A DNA stretch of 64,000 nucleotides from Helicobacter mehlei (GCF_003660265.1 NZ_QXQP01000001.1:84000-147999), one strand, 5' to 3'; shown: positions 8,205 through 17,664, counted from the first letter of the stretch. Numbers and translations: made by a program. The notes: a model not told the origin generated them from the sequence alone.

Positions 8205-9221
8205 ATGTCCAATTTAGATTGGAACAACCTAGGTTTTACTTATGTCAAAACTGATTTTCGTTTTGTTGCCCGCTACAAGAACGGGTCATGGTCTGCTGGA
8301 GAACTAATTGAGGATAACCAAATTACTTTACATGAATGTGCCCCCGCCCTGCATTATGGGCAACAATGTTTTGAGGGTCTTAAAGCTTATCGCTGTAAAG
8401 ATGGATCGATTAATCTATTCCGCCCTGAAGAGAATGCCAAACGTTTGCAAGCTTCTTGCAAACGTCTTTTAATGGCACCCGTGCCCGTTGATTTTTTTGT
8501 TGATGCGTGTATCCAAGTGGCTAAGGCTAATGCTAAGTGGGTAGGTCCCTATGGTTCGGGAGCGACACTCTATATCCGTCCATTAGTCTTGGGCGTGGGA
8601 GCTGAGATCAGTTTGGCTCCCGCACGAGAGTTTTTATTCATTGTCTTTTGTATGCCTGTAGGGCCTTATTTAAAGGGAGGCTTGCAACCGGCTAATTTTG
8701 TTGTTTCTGACTATGATCGCGCTGCACCGCAAGGCACAGGAGCGGTGAAAGTGGGGGGCAACTACGCAGCTAGCGCACTCCCGGCCAAACTGGCTAAGGA
8801 GCAAAATTTTAGCGATTGTGTTTATTTAGATGCCGCCACGCACACCAAAATTGAAGAAGTGGGGGCGGCTAATTTCTATGCGATTTCTAAAAAGGGTGTG
8901 TTGGTAACCCCCGCATCGCCCTCTATTTTGCCTAGTATCACCAAATATTCCCTCTTGTATTTGGCTAAAGAGCAATTGGGGATCGAAGTGCTAGAAGGTG
9001 ATGTTTATATCGATTCCTTAGATGAATATAGCGAGGCAGGAGTGTGTGGGACGGCTGCGGTAATTGTGCCTGTGGGCGGGATTTTTTACAAAGACAAAAT
9101 GCATGTCTTTTATAGCCAAACAGAGGCAGGACCAGTTACCAAACAGCTTTACCACGCCCTTGTGAATATCCAGTTAGGTGATGCGCCTGCGCCCGAGGGT
9201 TGGATTGTTAAGGTCTCTTAA
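8205..9221 (+). CDS. ilvE: Branched-chain amino acid aminotransferase
   Basis: A fold-type IV PLP enzyme of 338 residues that interconverts Leu, Ile and Val with their 2-oxo acids in the cytoplasm. It is of the longer eukaryote-like BCAT subgroup: HYGQQCFEGLKAYR near 50-63, LYIRPLVLG near 122, and the PLP lysine near 182 in GAVKVGGNYAAS. EVGAANFYAI and EAGVCGTAAVIVPVG then line the cofactor pocket. AAAGGAG stands about 5 nt before the ATG. The gene has its own promoter and leads into the permease gene 10 nt downstream. Confidence 0.93.
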   Translation: MSNLDWNNLGFTYVKTDFRFVARYKNGSWSAGELIEDNQITLHECAPALHYGQQCFEGLKAYRCKDGSINLFRPEENAKRLQASCKRLLMAPVPVDFFVDACIQVAKANAKWVGPYGSGATLYIRPLVLGVGAEISLAPAREFLFIVFCMPVGPYLKGGLQPANFVVSDYDRAAPQGTGAVKVGGNYAASALPAKLAKEQNFSDCVYLDAATHTKIEEVGAANFYAISKKGVLVTPASPSILPSITKYSLLYLAKEQLGIEVLEGDVYIDSLDEYSEAGVCGTAAVIVPVGGIFYKDKMHVFYSQTEAGPVTKQLYHALVNIQLGDAPAPEGWIVKVS

Positions 9222-9231
9222 AGGAGCTTAG

Positions 9232-10269
9232 ATGAAAGATTTTTTACTCAAGCTTTTATCGGGGATGGCAATAGCCGTGGTGATCGCTCTAGCACCCAAT
9301 GCAATCTTGGGGGGCTTGCTCAAGCCCTATGCCCATATCCATGCCGTTGGGCTCTTTGTAGATGCGCTGGTGATCTTGCAAGCCTTGCTCTCACTCATTA
9401 CCGGCGTGTTAGTGGGGCTTAATTTTAACTTTAATCCCCTAAAATCCAGCATTATCGGAGCAGCAGCCTTTATTGCCTCTGGAGTGGTGAAACACACGCC
9501 CAATGGACTTGTACTAGCCGGCGTGGGGGATTTGCTCACCGTCTTAGTTGTGGTCGCTTTGGCTGTGAAAATCACACAATGGCTAGGCGATAGGTTTGGA
9601 TCGCTCACCATTATTTTACAGCCCATTGCCGTGGGGGTTTTTTGTGGCTTTGTAGGCTTGCTTATTTTGCCCTACACCACTGGCGTAACTCTGCAAATTG
9701 GGCAAGCCATCATGTATTTCACCCAGCTACACCCACTTTTAATGTGCGTACTCATCTCTATCTCTTATGCCTTCATCATCATCTCGCCAATCTCCACGGT
9801 CGCGGTGAGCTTAATCATTGGCATTAGCGGTTTGGCTTCAGGAGCGGCTAATATGGGCGTTGTGAGCACGACAGCCGTTCTCATTGTAGGCTCGCTCTTG
9901 GCTAAGAATAGGGCAGGAGTGAGCGTGGCGATCTTGCTAGGAGCGATGAAAATGATGATCCCCAATTTTTTCAAATCTCCCATTATGAGCACTTGTGTTT
10001 TTGCTAATGGCGTGCTAGCAGGTCTTATCACTTATTTTTTCCAAATTACTGGTGATGCCAAGAGTGCGGGGTTTGGGATTGTAGGACTCATAGGACCCAT
10101 CAAAGCTTATGAAGAGGCGTTGCTAAACCAGCTGGATTTACCTTTAATGCGCGTGGTGCTCACCTATGGTGTTTTACCCTTTGTGGGGGCGATTATCTTA
10201 CACCTTTTGTGTTGCAAACTCTTTAGGGCTTACCACCATAAGATTTATTATTTCCAGCAGGCGGCCTAA
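9232..10269 (+). CDS. EIIC-like membrane permease (PTS_EIIC_2 family)
   Basis: A 345-residue protein with about nine to ten transmembrane segments. It resembles the PTS_EIIC_2 family: SGMAIAVVIALAPNAILGGL at the N-terminus, ALLSLITGVLVG, then alternating Gly-rich helices including SGLASGAANMGVVS. No IIA, IIB, HPr or EI gene is seen in the window, and gastric Helicobacter are not known for sugar PTS, so it probably works as a stand-alone transporter. Substrate unknown. AAAGGAG precedes the ATG. It lies 10 nt after ilvE and is followed by a strong terminator, so the two form a short operon. Confidence 0.65.
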   Translation: MKDFLLKLLSGMAIAVVIALAPNAILGGLLKPYAHIHAVGLFVDALVILQALLSLITGVLVGLNFNFNPLKSSIIGAAAFIASGVVKHTPNGLVLAGVGDLLTVLVVVALAVKITQWLGDRFGSLTIILQPIAVGVFCGFVGLLILPYTTGVTLQIGQAIMYFTQLHPLLMCVLISISYAFIIISPISTVAVSLIIGISGLASGAANMGVVSTTAVLIVGSLLAKNRAGVSVAILLGAMKMMIPNFFKSPIMSTCVFANGVLAGLITYFFQITGDAKSAGFGIVGLIGPIKAYEEALLNQLDLPLMRVVLTYGVLPFVGAIILHLLCCKLFRAYHHKIYYFQQAA

Positions 10270-10275
10270 AAATAG

Positions 10276-10302
10276 GGGCGGGAGGCTAGCCCGCCCTTTT
10301 TT
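10276..10302 (+). terminator. Rho-independent terminator after ilvE operon
   Basis: GGGCGGG (10276-10282), a 7-nt loop and CCCGCCC (10290-10296) form a perfect 7-bp GC stem followed at once by six T. It begins 6 nt after the permease stop and ends 15 nt before the next -10 box. Confidence 0.88.
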
Positions 10303-10316
10303 AAGCTAAGACTTGC

Positions 10317-10322
10317 TATAAT
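10317..10322 (+). promoter_or_regulatory. -10 box for ndk
   Basis: TATAAT preceded by TTGC, 30 nt before the ndk start and directly after the terminator. It likely drives the long ndk-to-comB run. Confidence 0.65.
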
Positions 10323-10351
10323 GCCCGGCTTGAATGCGATTTTAAAGGACC

Positions 10352-10756
10352 ATGATGACGCGGACCCTGTCTATTATCAAGCCCGATGGTGTGAAAAAGA
10401 AAATCATTGGGAAGATCATTACCCGTTTTGAGGAAGCGGGCTTGGAGGTGGTTAAAATCAAGCGCATGCACTTGAGTGTAACCCAGGCGCAGGATTTTTA
10501 CGCCATTCATAAAGATCGCCCCTTTTTCAAGGATTTGATCGCTTTTATGACCAGTGGGGATGTGGTGGTGATGGTTTTAGAGGGGGAAAAAGCGGTAGAA
10601 AAAAACAGAAAATTAATGGGGGCTACCGATCCTAAAAAAGCAGATCCGGGCACGATTCGTGCGGATTTTGCGGATAACATTGATGCCAATGTGGTGCATG
10701 GGAGTGACAGCAAAGAAAATGCCCAGCAAGAGATCGCCTTTTTCTTTGGCAACTAG
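10352..10756 (+). CDS. ndk: Nucleoside diphosphate kinase
   Basis: A 134-residue cytoplasmic enzyme that equilibrates NTP and NDP pools through a phosphohistidine. [17 protein letters not shown] opens the protein and [18 protein letters not shown] follows. [13 protein letters not shown] precedes [21 protein letters not shown], which carries the active-site His. Length and order match the family. Two ATGs stand at 10352 and 10355; AAGGA is 2 nt from the first and 5 nt from the second, so either may be used. It heads the cluster that in H. pylori runs ndk, DUF177 gene, rpmF, plsX, fabH. Confidence 0.95.
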   Translation: MMTRTLSIIKPDGVKKKIIGKIITRFEEAGLEVVKIKRMHLSVTQAQDFYAIHKDRPFFKDLIAFMTSGDVVVMVLEGEKAVEKNRKLMGATDPKKADPGTIRADFADNIDANVVHGSDSKENAQQEIAFFFGN

Positions 10757-10764
10757 AGGGTTTT

Positions 10765-11148
10765 TTGCGTTTAGAGATGAGGAAAATAGGCATGCGTGCC
10801 AAGCCCTTTACCTGCCAGTTGGAACGCATAGAGTTAGAAGGGTTTGTCAGTCGGGTGGGGAGCAAGCTTTACTTGCTAGAGGGTCATTTGCATGGGGTTT
10901 TGAGCGTGCCATGCGCTTTGAGTGGGACCATCTTTGATAAGCCCATTTCTCAGGACTTGCGCTTGCTTATCTCTGATGGCATTTACAAACCCGCAAAGGC
11001 ACAAGAGCCAATTTACTTAGAAAATGGGTTCTGTATGGAAACAATGGATGTGGTAGAAAGTTTAGATGGGTGCATTGATTTAGAGGCCTTATTAGACTCC
11101 GAAATGCAGTCCATCCAAGCGGACTACCACTATTTGCCTAATTCATAA
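10765..11148 (+). CDS. DUF177 (YceD-like) protein
   Basis: A 127-residue acidic protein of the DUF177 family, which almost always precedes rpmF and has been linked with 23S rRNA/ribosome biogenesis in other bacteria. The TTG start at 10765 is chosen because family members begin with a Met-x-(I/L)-x-x-RKI pattern, which MRLEMRKIG matches, and AGAGGG lies 4 nt upstream; ATG 10777 would cut this off. The core [19 protein letters not shown] and the C-terminal [11 protein letters not shown] stretch are visible. The cysteine in the middle may be structural. Confidence 0.8.
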   Translation: MRLEMRKIGMRAKPFTCQLERIELEGFVSRVGSKLYLLEGHLHGVLSVPCALSGTIFDKPISQDLRLLISDGIYKPAKAQEPIYLENGFCMETMDVVESLDGCIDLEALLDSEMQSIQADYHYLPNS

Positions 11149-11162
11149 ACAAAGGAGAAACA

Positions 11163-11312
11163 ATGGCTGTTCCTGATAGACGCGTGAGCAAGACAAGAGC
11201 GAGGAAGAGACGCACGCATTATACTGCCAAATTGGCAACACCCGTTAAAGATAAAGATGGGAGCTGGAAGCTCCCTCATTTTATTAACAAATTTACGGGC
11301 AATTACAAATAG
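11163..11312 (+). CDS. rpmF: 50S ribosomal protein L32
   Basis: A short gene of 49 codons plus stop. The translation begins [20 protein letters not shown], the hallmark L32 N-terminus, and ends FTGNYK. It contains no cysteine, so it is the zinc-independent form. AAAGGAG lies 5 nt before the ATG. It sits between the DUF177 gene and plsX as in most bacteria, which supports the call. Confidence 0.97.
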   Translation: MAVPDRRVSKTRARKRRTHYTAKLATPVKDKDGSWKLPHFINKFTGNYK

Positions 11313-11320
11313 AGTCTAGC

Positions 11321-12364
11321 ATGAGGATTGTGATTGACCTCATGGGAGCGGATTTAGGTATCCTCCCCATTGTTGAGGGCGTTGCTAAGGCTCTAGGTAC
11401 GCAAGTGTTTGAACCGGTTTTGGTGGGTGATGCCACCAAAGCGAAGGCTTTGATCTCCAAAGATTTAGCCTCTAAGGTCGAGATTATTGATTGTCCCGAT
11501 TATATCCGCATGGAAGAGCAGGCCACCGATGCGCTCAAGCGTAAAGAAACCTCGATCTTTGTGGGCATGGACATTTTAAAAAACGGGGCGGATGCGTTGG
11601 TTTCTGCTGGGCATAGTGGGGCGACTATGGGGCTAGCTACGCTCAAGTTAGGGCGCATTAAAGGGGTTAGTCGCCCAGCACTTTGCACGCTCATGCCCTC
11701 TGTGGGGCAACGCGCAAGTATCCTGTTAGATGTGGGGGCCAATACAGACTGCAAGCCAGAATACTTGTTGGACTTTGCCATTATGGGCTATGAATATGCT
11801 AGGAGTGTCTTGGGCTATGAGAACGCTAGTGTGGGGTTATTGTCCAACGGGGAGGAGGATAGCAAGGGGTCTTTAGCCACTAAGGAGGCTTTTAAACTCA
11901 TTAGTCAATATCCACTTTTTCACAGAGAGCCCAACAACGCTAATGCCTCGGCTTTTAAGGGCAATGTGGAGGGGAATGATATTTTTGTCAATGCCGTCGA
12001 TGTTGTGGTGTGCGATGGATTTGTAGGGAATGTGGTGTTGAAAACCACAGAGGGCGTGGCTAGCGCGATCAGTTCTGTATTTAGAAATGAAGTCAAAAAT
12101 GGCTTGGGGGCTAAGTTGGGGGCGTTGTTGCTCAAAGGGGCCTTTAGCCTCATTAGGCAAAAAACTGACTATGCCGAGTATGGCGGTGCCCCCTTGCTGG
12201 GTGTGAATAAAACGGTGATCATCAGCCATGGCAAGAGCAACGCGCGTGCGATCGAGTGTGCTATTTACCAAGCCATTAAAGCCAAAGAAAGCAATGTGTG
12301 CGAAAAAATGGCACTAGCCTTTAGCCATAAGCCTTTAGATGAGGAAGCCTCCCATGAGTCTTGA
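11321..12364 (+). CDS. plsX: Phosphate acyltransferase
   Basis: A 347-residue peripheral membrane enzyme that makes acyl-phosphate from acyl-ACP, the first step of phospholipid synthesis with PlsY. Recognisable segments are the N-terminal [17 protein letters not shown], then [37 protein letters not shown] and [19 protein letters not shown], then [18 protein letters not shown]. Length is normal. The stop at 12364 precedes fabH by 10 nt, which couples phospholipid and fatty-acid initiation genes. Confidence 0.96.
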   Translation: MRIVIDLMGADLGILPIVEGVAKALGTQVFEPVLVGDATKAKALISKDLASKVEIIDCPDYIRMEEQATDALKRKETSIFVGMDILKNGADALVSAGHSGATMGLATLKLGRIKGVSRPALCTLMPSVGQRASILLDVGANTDCKPEYLLDFAIMGYEYARSVLGYENASVGLLSNGEEDSKGSLATKEAFKLISQYPLFHREPNNANASAFKGNVEGNDIFVNAVDVVVCDGFVGNVVLKTTEGVASAISSVFRNEVKNGLGAKLGALLLKGAFSLIRQKTDYAEYGGAPLLGVNKTVIISHGKSNARAIECAIYQAIKAKESNVCEKMALAFSHKPLDEEASHES

Positions 12365-12374
12365 AAGGAGAAAC

Positions 12375-13364
12375 ATGCCCTATGCGATGCTAAAATCTGT
12401 CGCTGCGTATGTGCCTGATAAGTGCGTGGATAACAGCACCTTTGAGGGCTTGTTGGACACAAGCGATGAGTGGATTCAAAAACGCACAGGGATCAAGACC
12501 CGTTATTTTGCCACGCCCGAGCAAAAAAGTAGCGATCTAGGTGTCAAAGCTGCTCAAACCGCTATTGAGCGGGCTGGCTTAAGCAAAGAGGAAATTGATT
12601 TAGTGTTGGTGGGTACGCTCAGCCCAGACTATTTAGCCATGCCCTCGACGGCTTGTACCCTGAGTGCTAAATTAGGTTTAGAGAACACACCTAGCATGGA
12701 TATTGTGGCAGCTTGTAGTGGGTTTATCTATCTTTTAGCCACTGCCAAAGCCTTTGTAGAAAGTGGCATGTATGCGCATGTTTTGATTGTGGGGGCGGAG
12801 AAGTGTAGTAGTGTTTTGGATTTTGAGGATCGTAGCACTTGCGTGCTTTTTGGTGATGGAGCGGGGGCATGTGTGATTGCGCGCACAGACAACCCTAAAG
12901 AGAGTATCTTAGATGTTAAGATCGCCTCTAACGGAGCTTATGCGGACTATCTTTACACGCCCAGAACACTCAAACAAAGTGCTTTCATTGAATCTTGCGA
13001 TCAAAGCCAAACTTTACGCATGAAGGGCAATGAAGTTTTTAAGCTAGCCATTAAAACTTTGCTTAAAGATGTTGAAGATATCTTAGGTGCCAATAACATT
13101 AGCCCCGAACAGATCACCTATTTTATCCCCCATCAAGCCAATTTGCGCATCATCCAAGCCGTGCAAAACCAGCTAGCCTTTAGTCAAGAACAGGTGGTGC
13201 TCACCGTGCAAAAGTATGGTAACACTTCGGCAGCCAGCATCCCCATGGCGATGAATGAGATTTACGAACAAGGGAAGCTCAAAAAGGGCGATTTGATGCT
13301 TTTGGATGCTTTTGGAGGGGGCTTGACTTGGGGGTCAGCATTGGTTTATTATGGCGGAGATTAA
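12375..13364 (+). CDS. fabH: 3-oxoacyl-[ACP] synthase III (KASIII)
   Basis: A 329-residue condensing enzyme that joins acetyl-CoA with malonyl-ACP to start fatty-acid synthesis. The catalytic triad is visible: Cys near 114 in VAACSGF, His in [10 protein letters not shown] near 256 and Asn in [10 protein letters not shown] near 286. [13 protein letters not shown] is the usual N-terminal signature. The start at 12375 has AAAGGAG 5 nt upstream; the in-frame ATG at 12339 lies inside plsX. The next gene, rpsP, starts 23 nt downstream, whereas in H. pylori, as I recall, fabH and rpsP are not neighbours. Confidence 0.96.
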   Translation: MPYAMLKSVAAYVPDKCVDNSTFEGLLDTSDEWIQKRTGIKTRYFATPEQKSSDLGVKAAQTAIERAGLSKEEIDLVLVGTLSPDYLAMPSTACTLSAKLGLENTPSMDIVAACSGFIYLLATAKAFVESGMYAHVLIVGAEKCSSVLDFEDRSTCVLFGDGAGACVIARTDNPKESILDVKIASNGAYADYLYTPRTLKQSAFIESCDQSQTLRMKGNEVFKLAIKTLLKDVEDILGANNISPEQITYFIPHQANLRIIQAVQNQLAFSQEQVVLTVQKYGNTSAASIPMAMNEIYEQGKLKKGDLMLLDAFGGGLTWGSALVYYGGD

Positions 13365-13387
13365 TTTTAGCATGAAAGGAGTTTTGG

Positions 13388-13627
13388 ATGACAACAATTA
13401 GATTAACGCGCGTGGGGCGTAAAAAAAAGCCCTTTTACCGGGTGGTGGTTACTGATTCAAGAAAACGTCGCGATGGGGGTTGGATTGAATCCATTGGTTA
13501 CTACAACCCCTTGAGTAATCCTAAGGTGGTGCAGATTGACCATGTGCGTTTGGGTTATTGGAAGGGTGTGGGTGCCAAGATGAGCGAGAGGGTGGAAAAG
13601 TTGGCTTCCCAAGGCTCAAAGGCTTAA
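13388..13627 (+). CDS. rpsP: 30S ribosomal protein S16
   Basis: A 79-residue protein opening with [20 protein letters not shown] and containing [20 protein letters not shown], the conserved S16 signature. AAAGGAG lies upstream of the ATG. It begins the conserved group rpsP-khpA-rimM-trmD-rplS, whose products build or mature the ribosome. Confidence 0.97.
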   Translation: MTTIRLTRVGRKKKPFYRVVVTDSRKRRDGGWIESIGYYNPLSNPKVVQIDHVRLGYWKGVGAKMSERVEKLASQGSKA

Positions 13628-13630
13628 GGT

Positions 13631-13924
13631 TTGCCAGAGCAAGAGAGCAAAATAGAGGGGGATTTTTTTGTCGAAAAATTCGTGCAAGAGTATTGCAAAA
13701 AGATTGTAATCTACCCACAGGTTTTAGAGGTCAAATCAAAGATGCTTGAAGAAGGCACTAAGGAGCTTTGCATTTACACTAACCCAGTGGATATGGGGCG
13801 GGTCATTGGCAAGGATGGCAAGATGGTGAGCGCGATCAAGGCTTTTATCTCGGGGGTAAAAGCCAAGAATGGTTTGAATTATAAGATTGTGGTGCTCGCC
13901 TCTGAAAACCCCTATGTTTTGTGA
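13631..13924 (+). CDS. khpA: KH-domain RNA-binding protein
   Basis: A 97-residue protein with a KH domain: VDMGRVIGKDGKMVSAIKAF carries the GxxG loop (GKDG) that contacts RNA. KhpA-type proteins lie between rpsP and rimM in many bacteria and act as small RNA chaperones. The TTG start 4 nt after the rpsP stop has AAGGT just upstream. The next ATG would remove the first helix, so TTG is preferred. The stop overlaps the rimM start (TGATG). Confidence 0.85.
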   Translation: MPEQESKIEGDFFVEKFVQEYCKKIVIYPQVLEVKSKMLEEGTKELCIYTNPVDMGRVIGKDGKMVSAIKAFISGVKAKNGLNYKIVVLASENPYVL

Positions 13925-14445
13925 TGCAAACAGATGATTTATTGGTGGTGGGGCGCTTAGGGCGTAGTGTGGGGTTGCTGGGGGGCTTGAAACTCTCTTT
14001 GCAAAGCGATTGTTTGGAGTGCTTAGTGGCTGGAGCCCATGTTTATGCCTACACATCTTTAAGCCCTGTACATGCCCTGACAATCAGAAACTACAGTCAT
14101 GACCTTGCACTGATTTTTTTTGATGAGATCGCCAGTAGGGAGCAGGCAAGGTTGCTCAGTTTGCACACTTTGGCGATGAGTCAAGAAGAGACGCTAAAAT
14201 ATTGCCACTTGCAAGAGGGTGAGTTTTTATACTGCCAACTCTTAAACCTAGAGGTGTTGGACGGGGAGGAGGTCTTGGGTCGGGTGGCTAGCATTGAGCG
14301 TCTGGCTGGCACGGATTATTTGTATGTGCAAACCCCTAAAAAGTTATTTTTAATCCCCTACATTGATGTCTATATTCTGCACACAGACTTAGAAAATAGG
14401 CGTATCTACACCCAGCACGCCCGTGGGCTTTTAGAACAATCCTAA
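13924..14445 (+). CDS. rimM: 16S rRNA processing protein RimM
   Basis: A 173-residue 30S maturation factor. LVVGRLGRSVGLLGGLKL forms the start of the N-terminal RimM barrel, and EFLYCQLLNLEVLDGEEVLGRVASIE starts the PRC-barrel domain, with KLFLIPYIDVYI near its end. It binds S19 and helps fold the 30S head. ATG 13924 overlaps the khpA stop. trmD follows after 11 nt, the usual order. Confidence 0.92.
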   Translation: MQTDDLLVVGRLGRSVGLLGGLKLSLQSDCLECLVAGAHVYAYTSLSPVHALTIRNYSHDLALIFFDEIASREQARLLSLHTLAMSQEETLKYCHLQEGEFLYCQLLNLEVLDGEEVLGRVASIERLAGTDYLYVQTPKKLFLIPYIDVYILHTDLENRRIYTQHARGLLEQS

Positions 14446-14456
14446 GAGTTGTTGGT

Positions 14457-15188
14457 ATGCGTTTTAGCATTTTAACCCTTTTTCCCGAACTGGTTGCCCC
14501 CTATTTCCAAGCTTCCATTTTAAAGCGTGCTTTAGACAAGCAGGTTTTTAGGTTGGAGATTGCCAATATACGGGATTTTTCCCCACACAAACACCAACGC
14601 GCCGATTTTGCGCCCATAGGCGGGGGGGCTGGGCAGATTTTAGACCCCTATATGCTGGAAAATGCGCTAAGGAGTGTGGGGCAAGGGCATGTGATCTTTT
14701 TAAGCCCCAGTGGCAAGCCCTATAATCAAAGCGATGCCAAACGCCTAGCCACCTATCCACATTTAGTCTTGGTGTGTGGGCGTTACGAGGGGTTTGATGA
14801 GCGTGCGATTGAGACTTATGGCGATGAAGTGTTGGGCATTGGGGATTTCATTTTAACTGGGGGGGAATTAGCCGCACTGTGTGTGTGCGACAGCGTGGCG
14901 CGCCATTTAGAGGGCACTTTGGGCAATAGCCAATCTTTAGAACATGAGAGCTTTGAAGAACATCTCTTAGAAGCCCCCCATTTTGCCAATACCGATCGCT
15001 TAAATACGCCTAGTTGTGCAGATATGCCCACTATTTCAGAGTATTCAAAGGGCAACCATGCTAAAATGAGATCGGTTATGCGTGATTTATCTATTTGCAA
15101 GACCCAATACTACCGCCCTAGTCTGTATCGTCTCAATAGGTCGCAACGCATGGTATTCGATTCACTTTATCAAAAAGGCCAAGTATGA
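14457..15188 (+). CDS. trmD: tRNA (guanine37-N1)-methyltransferase
   Basis: A 243-residue SPOUT methyltransferase that modifies G37 next to the anticodon, preventing +1 frameshifting. The N-terminal [15 protein letters not shown] is typical. The knotted SAM site is shown by [16 protein letters not shown] and [19 protein letters not shown]. The C-terminal domain contains [24 protein letters not shown] tRNA-binding helices. The stop overlaps the rplS start (ATGA). Confidence 0.96.
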   Translation: MRFSILTLFPELVAPYFQASILKRALDKQVFRLEIANIRDFSPHKHQRADFAPIGGGAGQILDPYMLENALRSVGQGHVIFLSPSGKPYNQSDAKRLATYPHLVLVCGRYEGFDERAIETYGDEVLGIGDFILTGGELAALCVCDSVARHLEGTLGNSQSLEHESFEEHLLEAPHFANTDRLNTPSCADMPTISEYSKGNHAKMRSVMRDLSICKTQYYRPSLYRLNRSQRMVFDSLYQKGQV

Positions 15189-15547
15189 AAAACCGCTATA
15201 TCCAGCATTTTGAGGATAACCAAATCAAAACCCAACCCCCCCGCTTTAAAGCCGGCGACACGCTCAAACTGGGGATCCGCATTAAAGAGGGTGATAAAAT
15301 GCGGACTCAGTTTTTTGAGGGAGTTTGTATTAGTTTACGTGGATCGGGCGTAGGTTGCACTTTTTGCGTACGCAAAATCGGCGCAAATGGAGTCGGCGTG
15401 GAGAGGATTTTTCCCCTTTATTCTGAAAGTCTAGCTAGCATTGAGGTTTTACGCGTGGGGCGAGTCAGACGTGCCAAACTCTACTACTTACGCCACCGCA
15501 AAGGCAAAGCCGCCCGCATTAAAGAGGTGCGCAAAAAAGAGGCCTAA
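15185..15547 (+). CDS. rplS: 50S ribosomal protein L19
   Basis: A 120-residue protein with the L19 core: [40 protein letters not shown] and [19 protein letters not shown], then [19 protein letters not shown]. It lies at the 30S/50S interface. The ATG is coupled to trmD. comB9 begins 22 nt downstream. Confidence 0.97.
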   Translation: MKNRYIQHFEDNQIKTQPPRFKAGDTLKLGIRIKEGDKMRTQFFEGVCISLRGSGVGCTFCVRKIGANGVGVERIFPLYSESLASIEVLRVGRVRRAKLYYLRHRKGKAARIKEVRKKEA

Positions 15548-15568
15548 TTTGCCTTTGTGGAGGGTTGT

Positions 15569-16543
15569 GTGCTAGGTTTGCGCCTCTTGGGGGCTTTGAG
15601 TATCCTCGTGTTTAGGCTTTGTGCCCAGTCTGTGTCCGAAGAAGAGGAACAATCCCCTACCCCCTCTATGCAAGACCTCAAAGCTATTCAGGGGAGTTTT
15701 TTCCACAAAAAGCGTACAGAGCTTGATAACACGCTTTTTATTGATTACCACTTGGGGCAGACTTATAAGATCCGCCTGCGCTATGCAATGGTAACCACGC
15801 TGGTTTTTAGCGAGCCTATCCAAGAGGTGATCTTAGGCGATCATGTGGGCTTTAGCACAAAGTTACTAGGCGAGGAGAGACACGAAGTAAGCAATGTCTT
15901 ATTGGTCAAGCCCTTACAAATTGGCATTGATTCGAATTTAACCATCATTGGCAAGAGCGGTAAAATTTACTCTTTTTATATTTTTTCCACCACTTTTACT
16001 AGCTCTAAATACCCCACACTCCATGTCTATATTTCTAATGAACATTTTTTGGATCAGGCTTCTCAGGTCCAGCAACCCCTAGCCATTTTAGAACCCCAAG
16101 AAGAACCCCTAGAGACAGAAACTCCAGAGAATTTGCCCAAAGAAAAGCAACCTAGCTTAGATGATGAAGCGCATTATCTTAAAATTGGTAAGGGTGCGCA
16201 TACGATATTGATCCCCAAAAAGGAGATTGAACGTGGGTATCGCATCTTAGGGCATAAAAAACGCGCTTGGTTTTGTCTGTGGCTGTGCAAAGTCGCCACC
16301 TCCCAGCCCATCAAGCCTCTAGAGATTTTTAATGACGCACACTTTACTTACTTCAAATTTGATCACCGCGCCTCCCAAATCAAATTCCCTGTCGCTTATA
16401 AGGTGATTGATGGGTATGATAACCCCATCAACACGCGCATTGTGGGGGATTATTTGGTCGCTGAGGATATTGCGGACAAATGGACTTTAAGAGAGGGCAA
16501 GCAACACACCTGTATTAGGCGCAATCTTAAGAAAAAACCCTAA
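15569..16543 (+). CDS. comB9: ComB9/VirB9-like competence protein
   Basis: About 324 residues with an N-terminal signal sequence (MLGLRLLGALSILVFRLCAQ). A central CagX/VirB9 domain includes DYHLGQTYKIRLRYAMVTTLVFSEPIQ, followed by a Pro/Glu-rich linker near 180-200. A C-terminal beta domain contains HFTYFKFDHR, NTRIVGDYLVAEDIADKWTLR and the closing basic tail. VirB9-type proteins form the periplasmic/outer-membrane part of the H. pylori ComB DNA-uptake system. The GTG at 15569 is chosen because GGAGGG lies 4 nt upstream and the signal peptide starts there. The stop overlaps the comB10 start (TAATG). No comB8 or comB7 precedes it, in contrast to the H. pylori cluster as I recall it. Confidence 0.8.
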   Translation: MLGLRLLGALSILVFRLCAQSVSEEEEQSPTPSMQDLKAIQGSFFHKKRTELDNTLFIDYHLGQTYKIRLRYAMVTTLVFSEPIQEVILGDHVGFSTKLLGEERHEVSNVLLVKPLQIGIDSNLTIIGKSGKIYSFYIFSTTFTSSKYPTLHVYISNEHFLDQASQVQQPLAILEPQEEPLETETPENLPKEKQPSLDDEAHYLKIGKGAHTILIPKKEIERGYRILGHKKRAWFCLWLCKVATSQPIKPLEIFNDAHFTYFKFDHRASQIKFPVAYKVIDGYDNPINTRIVGDYLVAEDIADKWTLREGKQHTCIRRNLKKKP

Positions 16544-17651
16544 TGTGGCGCAAAATATTCCTTTGGAGTTTAGCCGGGGTGGGTATTTTTAGTGCCTCTC
16601 TTGTCATCCATCATAAACCCAAGCCTCCCCAAGCCCCCAAGTTACAAGAAGTGAGCTATCCGCTCTCCGATTATATTTTATCCCTCCCAAACTCACAGCC
16701 TCAGCTCCCATGCCCCAAGATTACCAACGCCTCCAAGAGCAACTAAAAGCCGATGCACTCAAAATAGAACAGCTCCAAGCCCAGCTAGAAGCCCAACGCA
16801 AAGCCCCCGTTCCAAAGCCCTCTAAGCCCCCGCCCCAAAAGCCAGAGCCCTTAGAAGACCCCCAAATTTTAGAGGTTCTAGCTACGCGTATCCAGCCATT
16901 TGCCCCCCTAGAGCCCCAATCCCATAAAGAAGAGACCCATACAACCGACTCGATAGATTTAACCGACTATGGTACACATGGCTTTGATAATCTCTCCCAA
17001 AAAGATACAGCGACCCATGAGAATAAACTATTGAGGACCATGACAGCTGATAAGCTCATCCCAGCTTTTCTCATCACCCCAATTAGCTCCCAATTGGCTG
17101 GCAAGGTGATCGCCCAAGTAGAGAGCGATGTTTTTGCCAACATGGGCAGAGCCGTGCTCATCCCCAAAGGGTCTAAGGTGATTGGGTATTACAATAACAC
17201 CAACAAAATTGGAGAATACCGTCTAGACATTGTTTGGACACGCATCATCACCCCACATGGCGTGAACATCATGCTTACCAATGCCAAAAGTGCAGATGTA
17301 AAGGGTTATAGCGGATTAGTCGGCGAGATGATGACCCATAATTTCCAACGCTATGGACTCCCTCTTTTAGTCTCCACTCTCTCAAATGGACTCTTAATTG
17401 CGCTCACAGCGGGTATTGCTAACAAAACCGGGCGTAATAACTTTTTTGGGGATTATCTCTTGATGCAACTCACCCGCCAAAGTGGCATGGGTTTGAACCA
17501 AATTGTCGCCCAAATCCTCAAAGATAAGAGCAATTTAAAACCCGTTGTGGTGATTAGGGAGGGTAGTCGCGTTTTTATCTCCCCCAACCTCGATATCTTT
17601 TTTCCTATTCCCAAAGAGGGAGAAATTTTGGCAGAATTTTTTACCAATTGA
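16543..17651 (+). pseudogene. comB10: ComB10/VirB10 (TrbI-type), split by a one-base frame change
   Basis: The first frame (16543-16746, 67 codons) encodes a membrane anchor (IFLWSLAGVGIFSASLVI), then a Pro-rich start and YPLSDYIL. The second (from about 16686; first ATG 16710 to 17651) encodes a coiled-coil QRLQEQLKADALKIEQLQAQ, a Pro-rich linker and the full TrbI/VirB10 domain. That domain includes LIPAFLITPISSQLAGKVIAQ, VLIPKGSKVIGYYNN and SRVFISPNLDIFFP. VirB10 proteins span from the inner membrane to the outer-membrane ring, so the anchor must be joined to the TrbI domain to work. Joining needs one added base or a -1 ribosomal shift in the region 16680-16746. ATG 16710 has no Shine-Dalgarno sequence, so independent translation is unlikely. 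It may be a mutation, a sequencing error or programmed frameshifting (see heptamer entry). From memory, comB10 of H. pylori 26695 is also annotated as two ORFs. Confidence 0.8.
16686..16692 (+). other. Possible -1 frameshift heptamer in comB10
   Basis: CCCAAAC fits the X XXY YYZ rule and is in phase with the upstream comB10 frame (codons CTC CCA AAC). A -1 shift here leads without a stop into the TrbI-domain frame. No clear stimulatory stem-loop was found downstream by eye. Confidence 0.35.
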
Positions 17652-17664
17652 AACACAAATTAGC

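Noticed and set aside
16543..16746. Independent 67-residue membrane peptide gene
   Set aside because: Its anchor, Pro-rich stretch and YPLSDY match the start of ComB10, and the TrbI domain follows in the other frame.
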